64,000 bases of DNA, taken from the NCBI GenBank assembly GCA_036023115.1, contig JAYKKT010000090.1, positions 33,340,001 to 33,404,000 on the forward strand, given 5' to 3'. This document shows, piece by piece, positions 9,086 through 21,213 of the stretch. The notes below the pieces were generated by a model. It did no database searches and was not told where the DNA came from. It saw only the letters and a list, made by a program, of their open reading frames with translations. The position numbers were made by a program, and so were the translations under genes. This DNA is from Brasenia schreberi. Its lineage: Eukaryota > Streptophyta > Magnoliopsida > Nymphaeales > Cabombaceae. How positions within the stretch are numbered: position 1 is the first letter of the stretch; each line of letters opens with the position of its first letter.

Positions 9086-11912
9086 ACAACAAACAACAAC
9101 AACAACTAAGCCTTTTCCCATACTAGACGGGGTCGACTACATGGATTCTTTGTTTCCACAGATCCCTATCGTGTGCCATGTTAGCAGTTAACTCCCAATA
9201 AGCTAGATCATTCTTTATTGTTTCTTTCCAACACTTTTGTGGTCGTCCTCTACCTCTTTTAATACTTTCCAAATTTAGTTTTTCTAACCTTCTTACAGGT
9301 TCTTCTTTTGATCTTCTTTCTATATGTCCAAACCATCTTAAACGATGTTCTCTCATTTTATCCTCTATTGGTGCCACTCTTAATTTGTTTCTAATAACCT
9401 CATTATGTATTCGGTCTTTTCTTGTATGACCACTCATCCATCTCAACATCTTCATTTCTGTCACAGTGTTGATGATTAACTGCCCAACACTCAGAACCAT
9501 AAAACATGACAGGCCTAATTGCTGCTCTATAATATTTACCTTTTAATTTTAATGGTATCTTCTTATCACAAAGAATACTTGATGCTCCTCTCCATTTTAA
9601 CCAACCAGCATTAATTCTGTGTAACATCTCCATCAATTCTTCCATCACTTTGAAAAATTGACCCTAGGTATTTAAAACTTTCCTTTTGGGGAATGCAATG
9701 TGTGCCAATTTTAATTTCTTTGTCCTCTGAAGTAGCCAAATGATCAAACTTACATTCCATATATTATGTCTTTGTTCTACTAAGTCGGAGGCCTTTTCTT
9801 TCTAATGTTTCTCTCCATAGTTCCAATTTTCTATTAACTTTTTCTCCTCCACTAATACAATGTCATCTCCAAATAACATTCACCAAGGTACTTCATCTTG
9901 AATATGTTTTGTTAACTCATCCATCACCATTATAAATAAGTATGGACTTAAAGTTGATCCTTGATGTAACCCAATATTAACTTCAAAGAAGCCTGTCGTT
10001 CCTTCATGAGTCCTCACACATGTTTTTGCACCATCATACATGTCTCTTATAAGGTTAATATATGTCAATGGGATACCCCTTTTTTCCAATGTTCTCCAAA
10101 GAACCTCCCTCGGTACTCTATAATAAGCTTTTTCTAGATCAATAAATATCATGTGAAGGTCTTTCTTTTTTGCTCTAAAATGTTCCATAAGACGTCTCAA
10201 AAGGTGAATCACTTCAATAGTAGATCTGCCTGACATAAATCCAAATTGGTTCTCTGTTGTACTTGATACTTGTCTTAACCTATGTTCAATAATTCTTTCC
10301 CATAATTTCATAGCATGGCTCATTAACTTGATACCTCGATAATTCGCACAATTTTGAATGTCTCCCTTGTTCTTATATATGGGTATAAGTGTACTTGCTC
10401 TCCATTCCTCGGGCATCTTTTGGTTTTTCCATATTTCATTAAATAGTCTTGTGAGCCAAGTGATTCCTATTTCTCCTAGTACTTTCCAAACTTCTATAGG
10501 AATCTCTTCATATGTTTAAGAGCCTCTTTGACTTCATTTTTTTGAATACGTCGGTAGAAATTGTGATTTATATACTTTTCTGACTTGGCTAAATCTCCTA
10601 AACTAATACTAACATCTTTATTTTCATTAAAAAGATTATAAAAATAGTTTTTCCATCTATTTCTTATATCATCATTTGCCACTAGAATTTTTTCATCCTC
10701 GTCTTTTATACATCTAACATAATTAAGATCTTTAGTTTTCTTATCTCTAGCCCTAGCTATCCTAAAAATATCTCTTTCACCCTCTTTTGAGTTGAGTATT
10801 TTATATAAGTCATCCCAAATCTTAGCTTTTGCTTCACTAACGGCCTTTTTCGCTTCCTTCTTTGCTTTCTTATAAGCTTCTAAAGTTTCACTAGTTTTCT
10901 TCGCATAATGTAATTTGTAACATGCCCTCTTTACCTTGATTTTATTTTGTACTACTTCACTCCACCACCAAGCTTCTTTTTGTGTCGGTACACCTCCCTT
11001 AGATACCCCTAACACATCTTTCGCCACTTTCCTAATATGTATAGCCATATTGTTCCACATATCACAGGGTGTGCCAACATAATTCCAAACATCTCCTTGA
11101 AGGACTTTCTGTTTAAATATATCTTCTTTCTCGCTTTTGAGGTTCCACCATTTAGTCTGAATAGCTCGATGCACTCTTTTCTTCTTTGTCCATTTTTTTA
11201 TTTGTAAATCCATAACTAAAAGTCGATGTTGGGTGGTTAAGCTTTCTCCTAGAATTAACACGCTCTATCTTTTTTTCTACAAATAAAGTAATCAATTTGT
11301 GTTTGTGATAAGCCACTCTTATAAGTAATTAAATGTTCATCTCGTTTTTTGAAGATTGTATTGACTATAAAGAGGTCAAATGACATAGCAAAATTTAAAA
11401 TCTCCCTACCTTCCTCGTTTATATCCCCAAAACCAAAGTTTTCATGAATCCCTTGATATCCTAATGCCTCTTTACCGACATGTCCATTTAAATCTCCTCC
11501 TAAACAAATCATCTCCCTTTGTGGAATCTTTTGAAACACCTTATCTAACTCTTCCCAAAAAACTGTCTTTATACTATCTTCTAGTCCTACTTGGGGTGCG
11601 TAAGCACAAACTATATTCAAAACCTCTGCTCCTAACACTAATTTCAACGTCATGATTCGGTCACCATATCGTTGTATGTCTACTACACTATCCTTTAAAT
11701 CTTTATTTATGATAATACCAACTCCGTTTCGAGCCTTTTCTTTACCTGAGTACCATAATTTAAAACCTGCATCCTCTATCTCCTTTGCCTTTTCTCCAAC
11801 CCATTTTGTCTCTTGTAAACATAGAATATGAATCTTTCTCTGAATCATAGTATGTACCACCTCCATTAGCTTACCCGATAATGTTCTGATATTCCAAGAA
11901 CCAATACGAATC
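9086..11912 (-). mobile_element. Near-full-length RTE-clade LINE copy A
   Basis: Minus-strand non-LTR retrotransposon of about 2.8 kb: endonuclease, reverse transcriptase, C-terminal domain, then TAGTATGGGAAAAGGCTTAG and (GTT)n. The 16-bp direct repeat TTATTTGGTCATTGAT (9070-9085), found as TTATTTGATCATTGAT at 11913-11928, is its TSD. The 5' end is cut just before the first endonuclease motif, so only a little is missing. It inserted into plus-strand copy B, whose sequence continues across both flanks. It is the most complete RTE here and the best reference for the others. Confidence 0.85.
9123..11912 (-). pseudogene. RTE endonuclease/reverse transcriptase ORF, broken
   Basis: From the 5' end: IRIGSWNIRTLSGK (first catalytic Asn region of an APE-type endonuclease), LCLQETKWVGEKAKE (catalytic Glu), GGDLNGHVG, QIDYF, then TTQHRLLVMD with the terminal His region. 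A lysine-rich linker follows, then RT with [45 protein letters not shown] and GDDIVLV. The C-terminal part has HRLRWFGHIERR and RGRGRPQKCWKET. Open stretches are 11255-11866, 10494-11261, 9880-10416, 9403-9648 and 9123-9500, joined by frameshifts. There is a stop before the GDD region (TGGTGA) and FADD has become FGDD. It would nick DNA and copy the RNA in the nucleus; this copy cannot. Confidence 0.85.
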
Positions 11913-11928
11913 TTATTTGATCATTGAT

Positions 11929-12722
11929 GAGTTAACAAAATATATTCAAGATGAAGTACCTTGGTGTATGTTACTTACAGATGATATTGTATTAGTGGAT
12001 GAGTCTAAAGAAAAAGTTAATAGGAAATTGAAACTATAGAGAGAAACATTAGAGGCTTTTGACTTAGTAGAACAAAGACAAAATATATGGAATGTAAGTT
12101 CGATCATTTGAGTACTTCAGATGACATAGAAATTAAGATTGGCATACATTGCATCCCTCACAAAGGAAAGTTTTAAATACCTAGGTCAATTTTTCAAAGT
12201 GATGAAAAAATTGATAGAGATGTTATGCATAGAATTAATGTCGGTTGGTTAAAGTGGAGAGGGGCATCAAGTATTTTATGTGATAACAAGATACCATTAA
12301 AGGTAAAGGTAAATATTATACAGCAATAATTAGACCACAAGGAAAAGATGTCCGTAGCATAAATGAAGATGTTAAAATGAATGAGTCGTCACACAAGGAA
12401 AGACCGTATACAAAATGAGGTTATTAGAAACAAATTGAGAGTAGTACCAATAGAGGATAAAATGAGGAGAAATCGTTTAAGATGGTTTGAACATGTAAAA
12501 AGACGATCAAAGGATGCTCCAATAAGAAGATATTAAAAATTAGATTATGAAAATGTTAAAAGAGAAAGAGGACGACCACAAAAGTGTTGGAAAGAAACTA
12601 TAAAAAATGATCTAGTTTATATTGAGTTAATTGTTAGCATAATACATGATAGGGCTATGTGGAAACAAAAAATTCACGTAGTTGACCCCATCTAGTATGA
12701 GAAAAGGCTTAGTTGTTGTTGT
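11929..12722 (+). mobile_element. RTE copy B, right piece with 3' tail
   Basis: Starts at GAGTTAACAAAATATATTC in the RT domain, continues through a degenerate DDIVLV region and C-terminal domain, and ends AAAAGGCTTAGTTGTTGTTG at 12722. With 8996-9085 it forms one 5'-truncated element interrupted by copy A. Many stops. Confidence 0.75.
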
Positions 12723-12936
12723 ATAAATTCATCACGAATAGTCGGTGTTGGTTAGTTAAACTTTGTCTTGGGATAACCTTTTAGTCATTTACTGTAAAAT
12801 CTCTCTTCTCCAAAATAGTCAATATGTGTTATATACAAACCACTTTTATCATTAATCAAATGTTTATTTCACTTTTTAAAACATATATTTACTATAAAAG
12901 AGATAACCAGTCATAGCAAAATTAAGAACTTCTTTA
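12723..12936 (-). mobile_element. RTE copy D, first piece (endonuclease region)
   Basis: Minus-strand endonuclease-coding sequence, matching 11220-11400 of copy A (AATAGTCAATATGTGTTATA, ATAGCAAAATTAAGAACTTC). It is interrupted by copy C at 12937 and continues at 14821. Degenerate. Confidence 0.65.
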
Positions 12937-14816
12937 GGGCATGTTACAAATTACATTATGCTAAGAAAACTAGTGAAACTTTAGAAGCTTATAAGGAAGC
13001 AAAGAAGGAAGCGAAAAAGGCCGTTAGTGAAGCAAAAGCTAAGATTTGGGAGGACTTATATAAAAAACTCAACTCAAAAGAGGGTGAAAGAGATATTTTT
13101 AGGATAGCTAGGGCTAGAGATAAGAAAACTAAAGATCTTAATTATGTTAGATGCATAAAAGATGAGGATGAAAAAATTCTAGTGGCAAATGATGATATAA
13201 GAAACAGATGGAAAAACTATTTTTATAATCTTTTTAATGAAAATAAAGATGTTAGTATTAGTTTAGGAGATTTAGCCAACTCAGAAAAGTATATAAACCA
13301 CAATTTCTACCGACGTATTCAAAAGAATGAAGTCAAAGAGGCTCTTAAACATATGAAGGGTGGTAAATCGGTAGGACCGGATAATATTCCTATAGAAGTT
13401 TGGAAAATACTAGGAGAAATAGGAATCACTTGGCTCACAAGACTATTTAATGAAATATGGAAAAACCAAAAGATGCCCGAGGAATGGAGAGCAAGTACAC
13501 TTATACCCATATATAAAAACAAGGGAGACATTCAAAATTGTGTGAATTATCGAGGTATCAAGTTAATGAGTCATACTATGAAATTATGGGAAAGAATTAT
13601 CGAACGTAAGTTAAGACAAGTATCAAGTACAACAGAGAACCAATTTGGATTCATGCCAGGCATATCTACTATTGAAGCAATTCACCTTTTGAGACGTCTT
13701 ATGAAACATTTTAGAGCAAAAAAGAAAGACCTTCACATGATATTTATTGATCTAGAAAAAGCTTATGATAGAGTACCAAGGGAGGTTCTTTGGAGAACTT
13801 TGGAAAAAAGAGGTATCCCATTGACATATATTAACCTTATAAGAGACATGTATGATGGTGCAAAAACATGTGTGAGGACTCATGAAGGAACGACGGACTT
13901 CTTTGAAGTTAATATTGGATTACATCAAGGATCAACTTTAAGCCCATACTTATTTATAATGGTGATGGATGAGTTAACAAAACATATTCAAGATGAAGTA
14001 CCTTGGTGTATGTTATTTGCAGATGACATTGTATTAGTGGAGGAGAAAAAGTTAATAGAAAATTGGAACTATGGAGGGAAACATTAGAAAGCAAAGGACT
14101 CCGACTTAGTAGAACAAAGACAAAATATATGGAATGTAAGTTTGATTATTTGGTTACTTCAGAGGACAAAGAAATTAAAATTGGCACACATTGCATTCCC
14201 CAAAAGGAAAGTTTTAAATACCTAGGGTCAATTTTTCAAAGTGATGGAAGAATTGATGGAGATGTTACACAGAATTAAAGCTGTTTGGTTAAAATGGAGA
14301 GGAGCATCAGGTATTCTTTGTGACAAGAAGATACCATTAAAATTAAAAGGTAAATATTATAGAGCAATTAGGCCTGCCATGTTTTATGGTTCTGAGTGTT
14401 GGGCAGTTAATCATCAACATGTACAAAAGATGTCTGTGACAGAAATGAAGATGTTGAGATGGATGAGTGGTCATACAAGAAAAGACTGAATACATAATGA
14501 GGTTATTAGAAACAAATTAAGAGTGGCACCAATAGAGGATAAAATGAGAGAACATCGTTTAAGATGGTTTGGACATATAGAAAGAAGATCAAAAGAGGAA
14601 CCTGTAAGAAGGTTAGAAAAACTAAATTTGGAAAGTATTAAAAGAGGTAGAGGACGACCACAAAAGTGTTGGAAAGAAACAATAAAGAATGATCTAGCTT
14701 ATTGGGAGTTAAATGCTAACATGGCACACGATAGGGATCTGTGGAAACAAAGAATCCATGTAGCCGACCCCGTCTAGTATGGGAAAAGGCTTAGTTGTTG
14801 TTGTTGTTGTTGTTGT
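12937..14816 (+). mobile_element. RTE LINE copy C, 5'-truncated, nested in copy D
   Basis: Starts abruptly in the lysine-rich linker before RT and runs to GGGAAAAGGCTTAG and (GTT)7 at 14816. The flanks are halves of one minus-strand RTE copy (D). TTTA occurs once in the inferred empty site and twice here (12933-12936 and 14817-14820), a short TSD. Its RT is the best preserved in the window and its sequence is very close to copies A and H. Confidence 0.83.
12939..14087 (+). pseudogene. RTE reverse transcriptase, long open frame in a truncated element
   Basis: The frame is open from the truncated 5' edge to 14087. Visible RT motifs: [61 protein letters not shown] (first catalytic Asp), [13 protein letters not shown] and [10 protein letters not shown] (catalytic Asp pair). 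All core RT residues look intact. The endonuclease is absent because of 5' truncation, and the frame breaks at 14087; the C-terminal domain continues in other frames (14063-14777) with HRLRWFGHIERR. It is therefore a dead-on-arrival copy, though recent. No start codon exists in the element; GTG/ATG starts inside are chance. Confidence 0.82.
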
Positions 14817-14820
14817 TTTA

Positions 14821-15418
14821 CCATATTCATTTTCTTCTCCAAAACCATAGTTCCCATGAACACTTTGATACTCTAAAGCATCTTTATCAACATATTCACT
14901 TAGACCCTCGAAATAAATCTGGGATTTCTTGGATCACATTACCTAATTCCTCCAAATATTCTCTCTTTATTCATTCTTCTGATCCCACTTGGAGGTACAT
15001 CGTCACAAAGATCATTTTGATACTCTTTCATTACAAAGGACACCTTGATATTCTTTTTTCTAATTCCTCCCAATATTCTCTCCTTCGAAATAAGTATATC
15101 TTTCCCAATACTAAGGAGAAAATAGTGAAATTTGAAAAGTTAGTTGGCAAATTATAAAGCCATTTCTCTCTATTGTACTTTTTCATTACCGTTATTTATA
15201 ATAATTCCAACTTTATTTCTAGCCTTCTCTTTACCTAAATACCAAATTATAAAGCCAGTACTTTTAATCTCTTTAGCTTTTTCTCCAACCCATTTTGTCT
15301 CTTGAATACATAGAATGTCAATCTTTCTCCTATTCATAGAATGCATCACCTCTATTAGTTTGTCAGTCAATGTTCCAATAATTCAAGTATCAATTATAAT
15401 TCTGTTCTCTTAGACTAG
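14821..15418 (-). mobile_element. RTE copy D, second piece (endonuclease N-terminus)
   Basis: Continues copy D after the copy C insertion. The segment 15170-15370 reads SMNRRKIDILCIQETKWVGEKAKEI (quoted in part: ILCIQETKWVGEKAKE) on the minus strand. It ends at TCAAGTATCAATTATAATTC, equivalent to the 5' edge of copy A. Frameshifted. Confidence 0.68.
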
Positions 15419-15906
15419 TTACTTATCCCCTAAGTGCATGCTGGTTTCCCAAAAAAGAGCATGAAGCAACAATGTGTAAGTTTCTTGCTTCTCTTTAGTT
15501 GCCTTTTCGAAGTGCAACAGTGTTTTTCATTCCTTTTCGTCATAAATTTGTGCTTTTGGAAACAGTTAAGGATCCAAAGCAAAGTGCTTCAAATCCAACA
15601 ACCACTCAGAGGGACAAGCAGCAAAAGGTGTCAGAATGTGAAACAAGTTGAATACCAGATTGATTTCATCCGTTATATCAATTTTGGAGGTTATGTTATT
15701 TTCTTCGCAATCAACTGCACAAGAAAATGTCAAACCATTTTTCCTCCATCAATGACAAGCCCTGACATTTATACTTTTAACCAACCTCTCAATATCTACG
15801 ATTTTGTGACAAAACCTATCAAGTATTGAACGTAACAAGCTTGTGAAATATAATTTGTCAAGCTAAAAACAGCACTAAGTAACTTCTAGCAAATTTAAGC
15901 ATTTAC
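15419..15906. other. Non-coding stretch, probably CNOT11 intron 3
   Basis: No exon, repeat or RNA recognised. A 131-codon plus-strand open frame at 15434-15829 has no family resemblance and is likely chance. No exon matching the CNOT11 C-terminus was found on the minus strand. Confidence 0.4.
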
Positions 15907-15981
15907 CAGAACATGGTCAGACCCCAACAACTTCAATATGAAAGCTCTTTCAACCTTTTCAGCAGTATCATCACCTGCTAC
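15907..15981 (-). CDS. CNOT11: CNOT11-like exon 3
   Basis: 75 bases, 25 codons, phase 0 at both ends. It follows TATTTCCAG (acceptor) and is followed by GTAAAT. It reads VAGDDTAEKVERAFILKLLG, a signature stretch of the CNOT11 (C2orf29) domain. Exon 2 ends in phase 0, so the reading frame joins without a stop. Later exons are not visible to the left, where RTE elements begin at 15418. Confidence 0.72.
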
Positions 15982-16132
15982 CTGGAAATATAAATGCCCA
16001 AAATATTTTGGGTATTAATGATAAAAAGATGTAAGTTGAGTTACCACAAGGTCCACAACTACTGTGAAAGACATGGATGTGCACAGGCTCTCATAGTTCT
16101 TCAAACCCATAAATTAGAACACTTTTACTTAC

Positions 16133-16243
16133 ACCAACAAGAACGGAAATAAAGGGATTTGAAGAGGGTTGTTGTGCACTATAAGCTTGTCGGAGAAGTG
16201 TAAATGCAATTAAACGCTGGGCAGTTTTAAGCATCTTTTTGTC
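16133..16243 (-). CDS. CNOT11: CNOT11-like exon 2
   Basis: 111 bases, 37 codons, phase 0. Preceded on the minus strand by CCAATGCAG and followed by the perfect donor GTAAGT. It reads DKKMLKTAQRLIAFTLLRQA and then SSNPFISVLVG, matching the conserved helical core of plant CNOT11 proteins, which dock on the N-terminus of the NOT1 scaffold in the CCR4-NOT deadenylase complex. Confidence 0.75.
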
Positions 16244-17887
16244 CTGCATTGGACAAAGATTAACTGATTAGTTGTGAACAATGTCCTAAAACAACTTTCA
16301 ACAAAAGAAAGTAACAAAGAAAAAAATCTATAACATGAAACAACAGTCAACAACTGAGAAATTGATGCAACAAAAAGCAGTTCTGCATAAGCTTAGCAGA
16401 TAGAGGTTGCTACGGATAAGCTCATTGGCCTGGCCTGCAAGCTCCCAGTAGTTCTTTGTCCAGCTGGGCGTGGTATATTCACATCTTGCATGAATGTGCA
16501 CATCACTTCGATGAGAACAAAATTTGAAGGACAATTCTTTTCTCTTGGGCCAGGATGATGCCTCACCCTACAAGGACTAAGGAGCTCTGGCATAGTCTGG
16601 AAAAGTGAGACTGTGGACCTTACCACAACGAGATATAGCAGAACATCAAAACCCTTACAGTTTTTGCTCGCCCACAATTGGGTCCCTCGAGGTGAGAGGT
16701 CAATGTACAGTGCTTTCACCAACAACATATGGTGAAAACAAATTCAACAAGTAAACTTGATTAAAGAGAATCCACTACAATTGCTCTTACGACCAATGTT
16801 AGCCATATCGATGCATTCCCCATTTTGTCCAACTAAACTAAGTGAGAAAAACAAATATTGCATAACAATAATATAATATGATTTATCAATAAATTAGAAG
16901 TGTAAAAAACTAATAATAATCAAACTTGCATGAACAACGTAATGTTTTTTGTTAGCATTGACTAATAATCAAGGACAATGCTGAAACCATTAACAAATTA
17001 ATAAGCTAAATAATCCAACAAATCAAGTGTATAAAACTATAAAGTTGAATAAGATGATCCTTACATGACATCATACATCATGATCATGTAATGTAACATG
17101 TTTAAAACACCACAAAAGTCCGAAAATGCTTCAATGATGCAAGTTTTCCTAAGACCAGAAAAATGTCCCCCTGTTTGTGTATAAATGATGAGAAGAAACA
17201 AAAGGACAGACCTAAAAGGACAAGGAGCAAACACAGGTTTAAGTCAGCTTGGTCCATGGACCCCATATCATCATCACCTGCATTAAACTGACTTCTAACA
17301 GTTCTTTTAATGATACAGGGTCAGTACCGTACAAGTATTTCTATTGTTATGATACGCACAAGACATATTTATGCATAGATATTAGATACAACTGAGAGTA
17401 CTTAAGACAAATCGTATCACTTGCAAATATGATCCTGCGACCTTGTTAGTAGCTTCAGATAGACATTAACGCCACTGAGCAGCTTGACCTTAAATTAGGC
17501 TCCAAGTGATTGTCCATGAAAAATACCTCCATTTGTTTCCTAACAAATGGAGTTCATAAGGAAACAATCATGAACCAATAATCGACATAAAAAAACTCCT
17601 TCATGACCTTCTTTTTATGATCATGTTAAGCAAATGCAAAATCCTTAATAAACAGTAACTGACACCAGCAAGGCTGTAATATTGGTAAAAGAACCATTCA
17701 AAGAAGATACCGAAACAATTATTACAGAATAACAATCTGATGAACGTCTGGATTTAAGATTCTCAGTGTGACTAACCTAAAAGGATCTGTGCATGGACAC
17801 CCATGCAGGAGGCCCAAATGTGGCTGACAAATTTCATATTGAACTAAACATCCAATCGTGATGACATTCTAGGTGACATTCTTCTAA
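16244..17887. other. CNOT11 intron 1, 3' part
   Basis: AT-rich intronic sequence. Open frames at 16328-16728 on the minus strand match no family I know and overlap each other. Nothing else recognised. Confidence 0.45.
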
Positions 17888-18308
17888 TGAAGTTGATTCT
17901 TCAATGTAGCAATGGAAGATTTGTGAATCACCTCAAAATGTCAATCACAAAACCTTAGAAAAGGCCATAAAGCATACGCAACAAAGGCACAATATAATGA
18001 AAATCAATATTATTTAGCTACAAAAATGCATGCTTAAACATGTACATTAGGAGAGTATTTATAGAAGAGAGAATGAGAGAATTGAGTGAATAAGAGAGAG
18101 GAGAGTGAGGAGGGGGCTAGCAAGAAGCCAGGACTAATCATTTGGGCTGGCACAGGCCTTTGTGGCCTGGCGCCAACGGCCTCATGGCATGTTATGGATA
18201 GGACCCGAATGGCCCTAGTGCTTTTGGGTCCTGTCATAATATATATTAAATTATATATATATATAAAGAACAAAAATTACATTAAAAAAAGTAAAATTAT
18301 ATTTAACA
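17888..18308 (-). repeat. Copia I 3' LTR (left copy)
   Basis: 421 bp with TG...CA ends (starts TGAAGTTGATTCTTC, ends ATTTAACA). It adjoins a polypurine tract, read on the minus strand, at 18309-18322. A related but divergent LTR occurs alone at 62096-62431. The partner 5' LTR of this element was not found. Confidence 0.68.
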
Positions 18309-18345
18309 CCACCCTCAAACGGATGGTACCATGACCGAAAGTTTG

Positions 18346-21213
18346 CTAACTAAAAACTGAAATCATGGGCAGATAGTGACTTGGTGAAGACATCTGCAAA
18401 TTGATATTAACAAACTGTAGTGCCAAATTACCTTGGAGATGTTTTCCACAAACAAAATGCCAGTCCATCTTGATATGTTTAATACGTTCATGAAATGTGT
18501 GGTTGTTGTCTATATACATAGCACTCTTGTTGTCACAATACAAGATTGAAATGGTTTTCAATATCATTCCCAAGTCCTGTAGTAGCCGTCTTAACCAAGT
18601 CAATTCAGTGGTTGTGTTGGACATTGCACGGTACTCAGCTTCACTAGAAGAAATAGATTCCTTTTGTTGTTTCTTGCATTTTGAGTATATAAGAGAGTTA
18701 CCAAGAAAAATACAATAACTTTTAGTAGAGTGTTTGTCATTTACATCACCACCCCAATAAGCATCAATATATATATTTAATTGAAATAAAGATAAGATAA
18801 TAAAAATACTCCCTTAATCGCATTTTGTCGAATATATCGAACAATCCTCATTAATGCACTTATATGTACATATGTGAGTGCATGTTGGAACTGACTTACA
18901 GTGTGAATTACATAAGCAATATCAGGACAGGTGATGGTGAGATAAGTGAATGCTCCAATCATCTCTCGATAAGGAGTAGGATCACTGAATGGCTCTTCGT
19001 CAACAAGTTGTATTTTCTGGTTGATCACCTCAGGTGTCTCAACAATTTTTTCATTTGTAAGTCTTGATTTAAGAATAATATCATTATCAAATTTAGTTTG
19101 TGATAAAAAGAAATCTCGAACATCACGAGTTACCTCAATACCCAAAAAATAAGAAAGTTGTCCAAGGTCTTTCATCTCAAACATCTTACCAAGTTTTTGC
19201 TTGATTTGTCTAATCACGGAATCATTACTACCTTTAATAATCAAATCATCTACGTAGAGTAATAGTATAACGATACTTATAGAAGAAGACCATACAAAGC
19301 TTTGTGAAGAGCAAAGACTAACTTGTTAGGTGGACAAAGTAGCTTTAGTGGTGGTCTCAATATAGACTTCTTCTTGTATAGTCACCATTTAGAAGGCACT
19401 TCTTCCGCATCCGTCACGACCAGAGTTTGAAATCCCATGGGATGCAAGCGACAATAGCAAGTAGCATTCTGAATTAAGCCCTAAGGCTGGCTACTAAAGC
19501 AAAGGTTTCTTCATAATCAATTCCATATTCTCGAGTAAAACCTTCGACTACCAAGCGAGCCTTGTATCGATCAACATTAAGTCCCATCAGATCAAGTTTT
19601 AATCTTGTAAACTCATTTAGTATCCGACAAGAGCCTTATTAAGAAGGAAGATCTTGGGCCATTTCCCAAGTACCATTATTTCTCAAAATCCGTAATTTTT
19701 CATTCATAACGTGAATTCAAGCTTATGATGCATGAGCTTCTTTAAAAGATGTAGATTTCTTTAAGGCTGAAATGGTGGTCAAAAGAGCTCTATATCTAGG
19801 TGAGAAACTATCATAGGAGACAAACTGTGTTCGAGTTCTAGAGTCACGACCGGACCTTCTAAGAATGCATGGTGTGATGTCGAAAGTTCTCCTAGAGTAA
19901 TATTGTTCAAAAGAAACGACATGATATCTGGAGATGTGTGTAAATCTAGATCATTTTCCTTATTGATCACATCATCTCCTAAAATATCATTCAAAAAGGA
20001 ATAGGAAGAGTCATCCATAGATTTGACATCATCTATACTTTTAAATATGTATTCATTTTCAAAAATATTGCATATCTCTAGATACATAGAGCTTGTTATT
20101 TTTAAAATCATAATACCTATATCATTTCTTATTTATCCCGTATCCTAAAAATACGCATTTGATAACACGACAAGATAGCTTGTTATTTTTGTCATTATAA
20201 ACAAAACATCTATATCCAAAAATTCTTCGTCTAGAATAGTTAAGAAAAATTTTAAAGAGTTTTTCTACAAGAAACATATTTTGTAAAATTGAAGAGGTCA
20301 TACGATTAATTAAATAAATAACAGTCATAATAGTTTCTACTCAAAAATTTTTAGGAACACCGCTAGATAGTAACAAGGTTCTAGTTAATATGACGATGTT
20401 TTTGTTCTGAAATCTCATTTTGTTAGGGAGTCTTAGTGCAAGAAGTTTTGATGAAGAATTCCAAACTTGTCAAGATAGTTTTTGAATTCTTTAAACATAA
20501 ACTTCCATCATGAGTCAATTCTAAAGGTCTTGATTTTAGAGTTAAATTGATTTTTTACAAAATTATGAAAAACAACAAAATTTTGAAAAATATTGGATTT
20601 TGCTTTCAAAAGATTAACCTATGTATACCTAGTAAAGTCATCTATGAAGATGACACAGTAGGAAATTCTCCCTTTGGATAAAACGGATATGGGTCCCCAT
20701 CTTAATGGATAATTTCAATGGGTTTCGTGGTAACATGTATTTTGTTTAAAAAGAAAATGTATTGCATTTTGCCAAGAACACAATATTTGTAAAAAAAATA
20801 AATAATCTTGATTTGAAGAGGGCAATGATACAATTTTTGAACATTAAATTGTCATAATCTCTTGTATCATAAAAGGGTATCATTAGACAAAACATTTACA
20901 TATCCATGCTATCTAAATAGTTCACTTCATAAAGTTTGCCCTTTCTATGGCCACACCCAATCACCTTCTTGGAAAGGTCTTGTATAATGCATCCAATGGA
21001 AGGAAAAGTTATAACACAATTATTATCTTAAATTTGAGATACCGAAAGTAAATTTAAATTTAGTTTTGGAACAGCATTGATTTTGAAAATTTCAAAATTT
21101 TTATTTTGCAAGTCACCAATTTTATGAACATGCAATTTTGTTTCATCCGCTTTATAAACACACGATAAGAGCTTTCTAACACATGCATTTAAAAATTTTT
21201 CATTACAAGTCAT
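18346..21213 (-). pseudogene. Copia I pol remnant
   Basis: RNase H at 18346-18624 (YCDNKSAMYIDNN, HERIKHIKMDWHF). RT at 18777-19280 (KDLGQLSYFLGIEV, and YVDDLIIKG just upstream across a frame break). Integrase C-terminal part at 20122-20328 (YLINRMTSS, IKCVFLGYG). Protease-to-integrase border at 21028-21213. Stops and frameshifts occur throughout, so no protein is possible. Confidence 0.75.

Noticed and set aside
15434..15829. 131-codon plus-strand ORF as a host gene
   Set aside because: No family resemblance, hydrophobic and Cys-rich chance frame; lies beside CNOT11 exon 3 on the opposite strand.
16328..16728. Two overlapping minus-strand open frames (68 and 111 codons) in CNOT11 intron 1
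   Set aside because: No recognisable domain, they overlap in different frames, and lie between well-supported exons 1 and 2.
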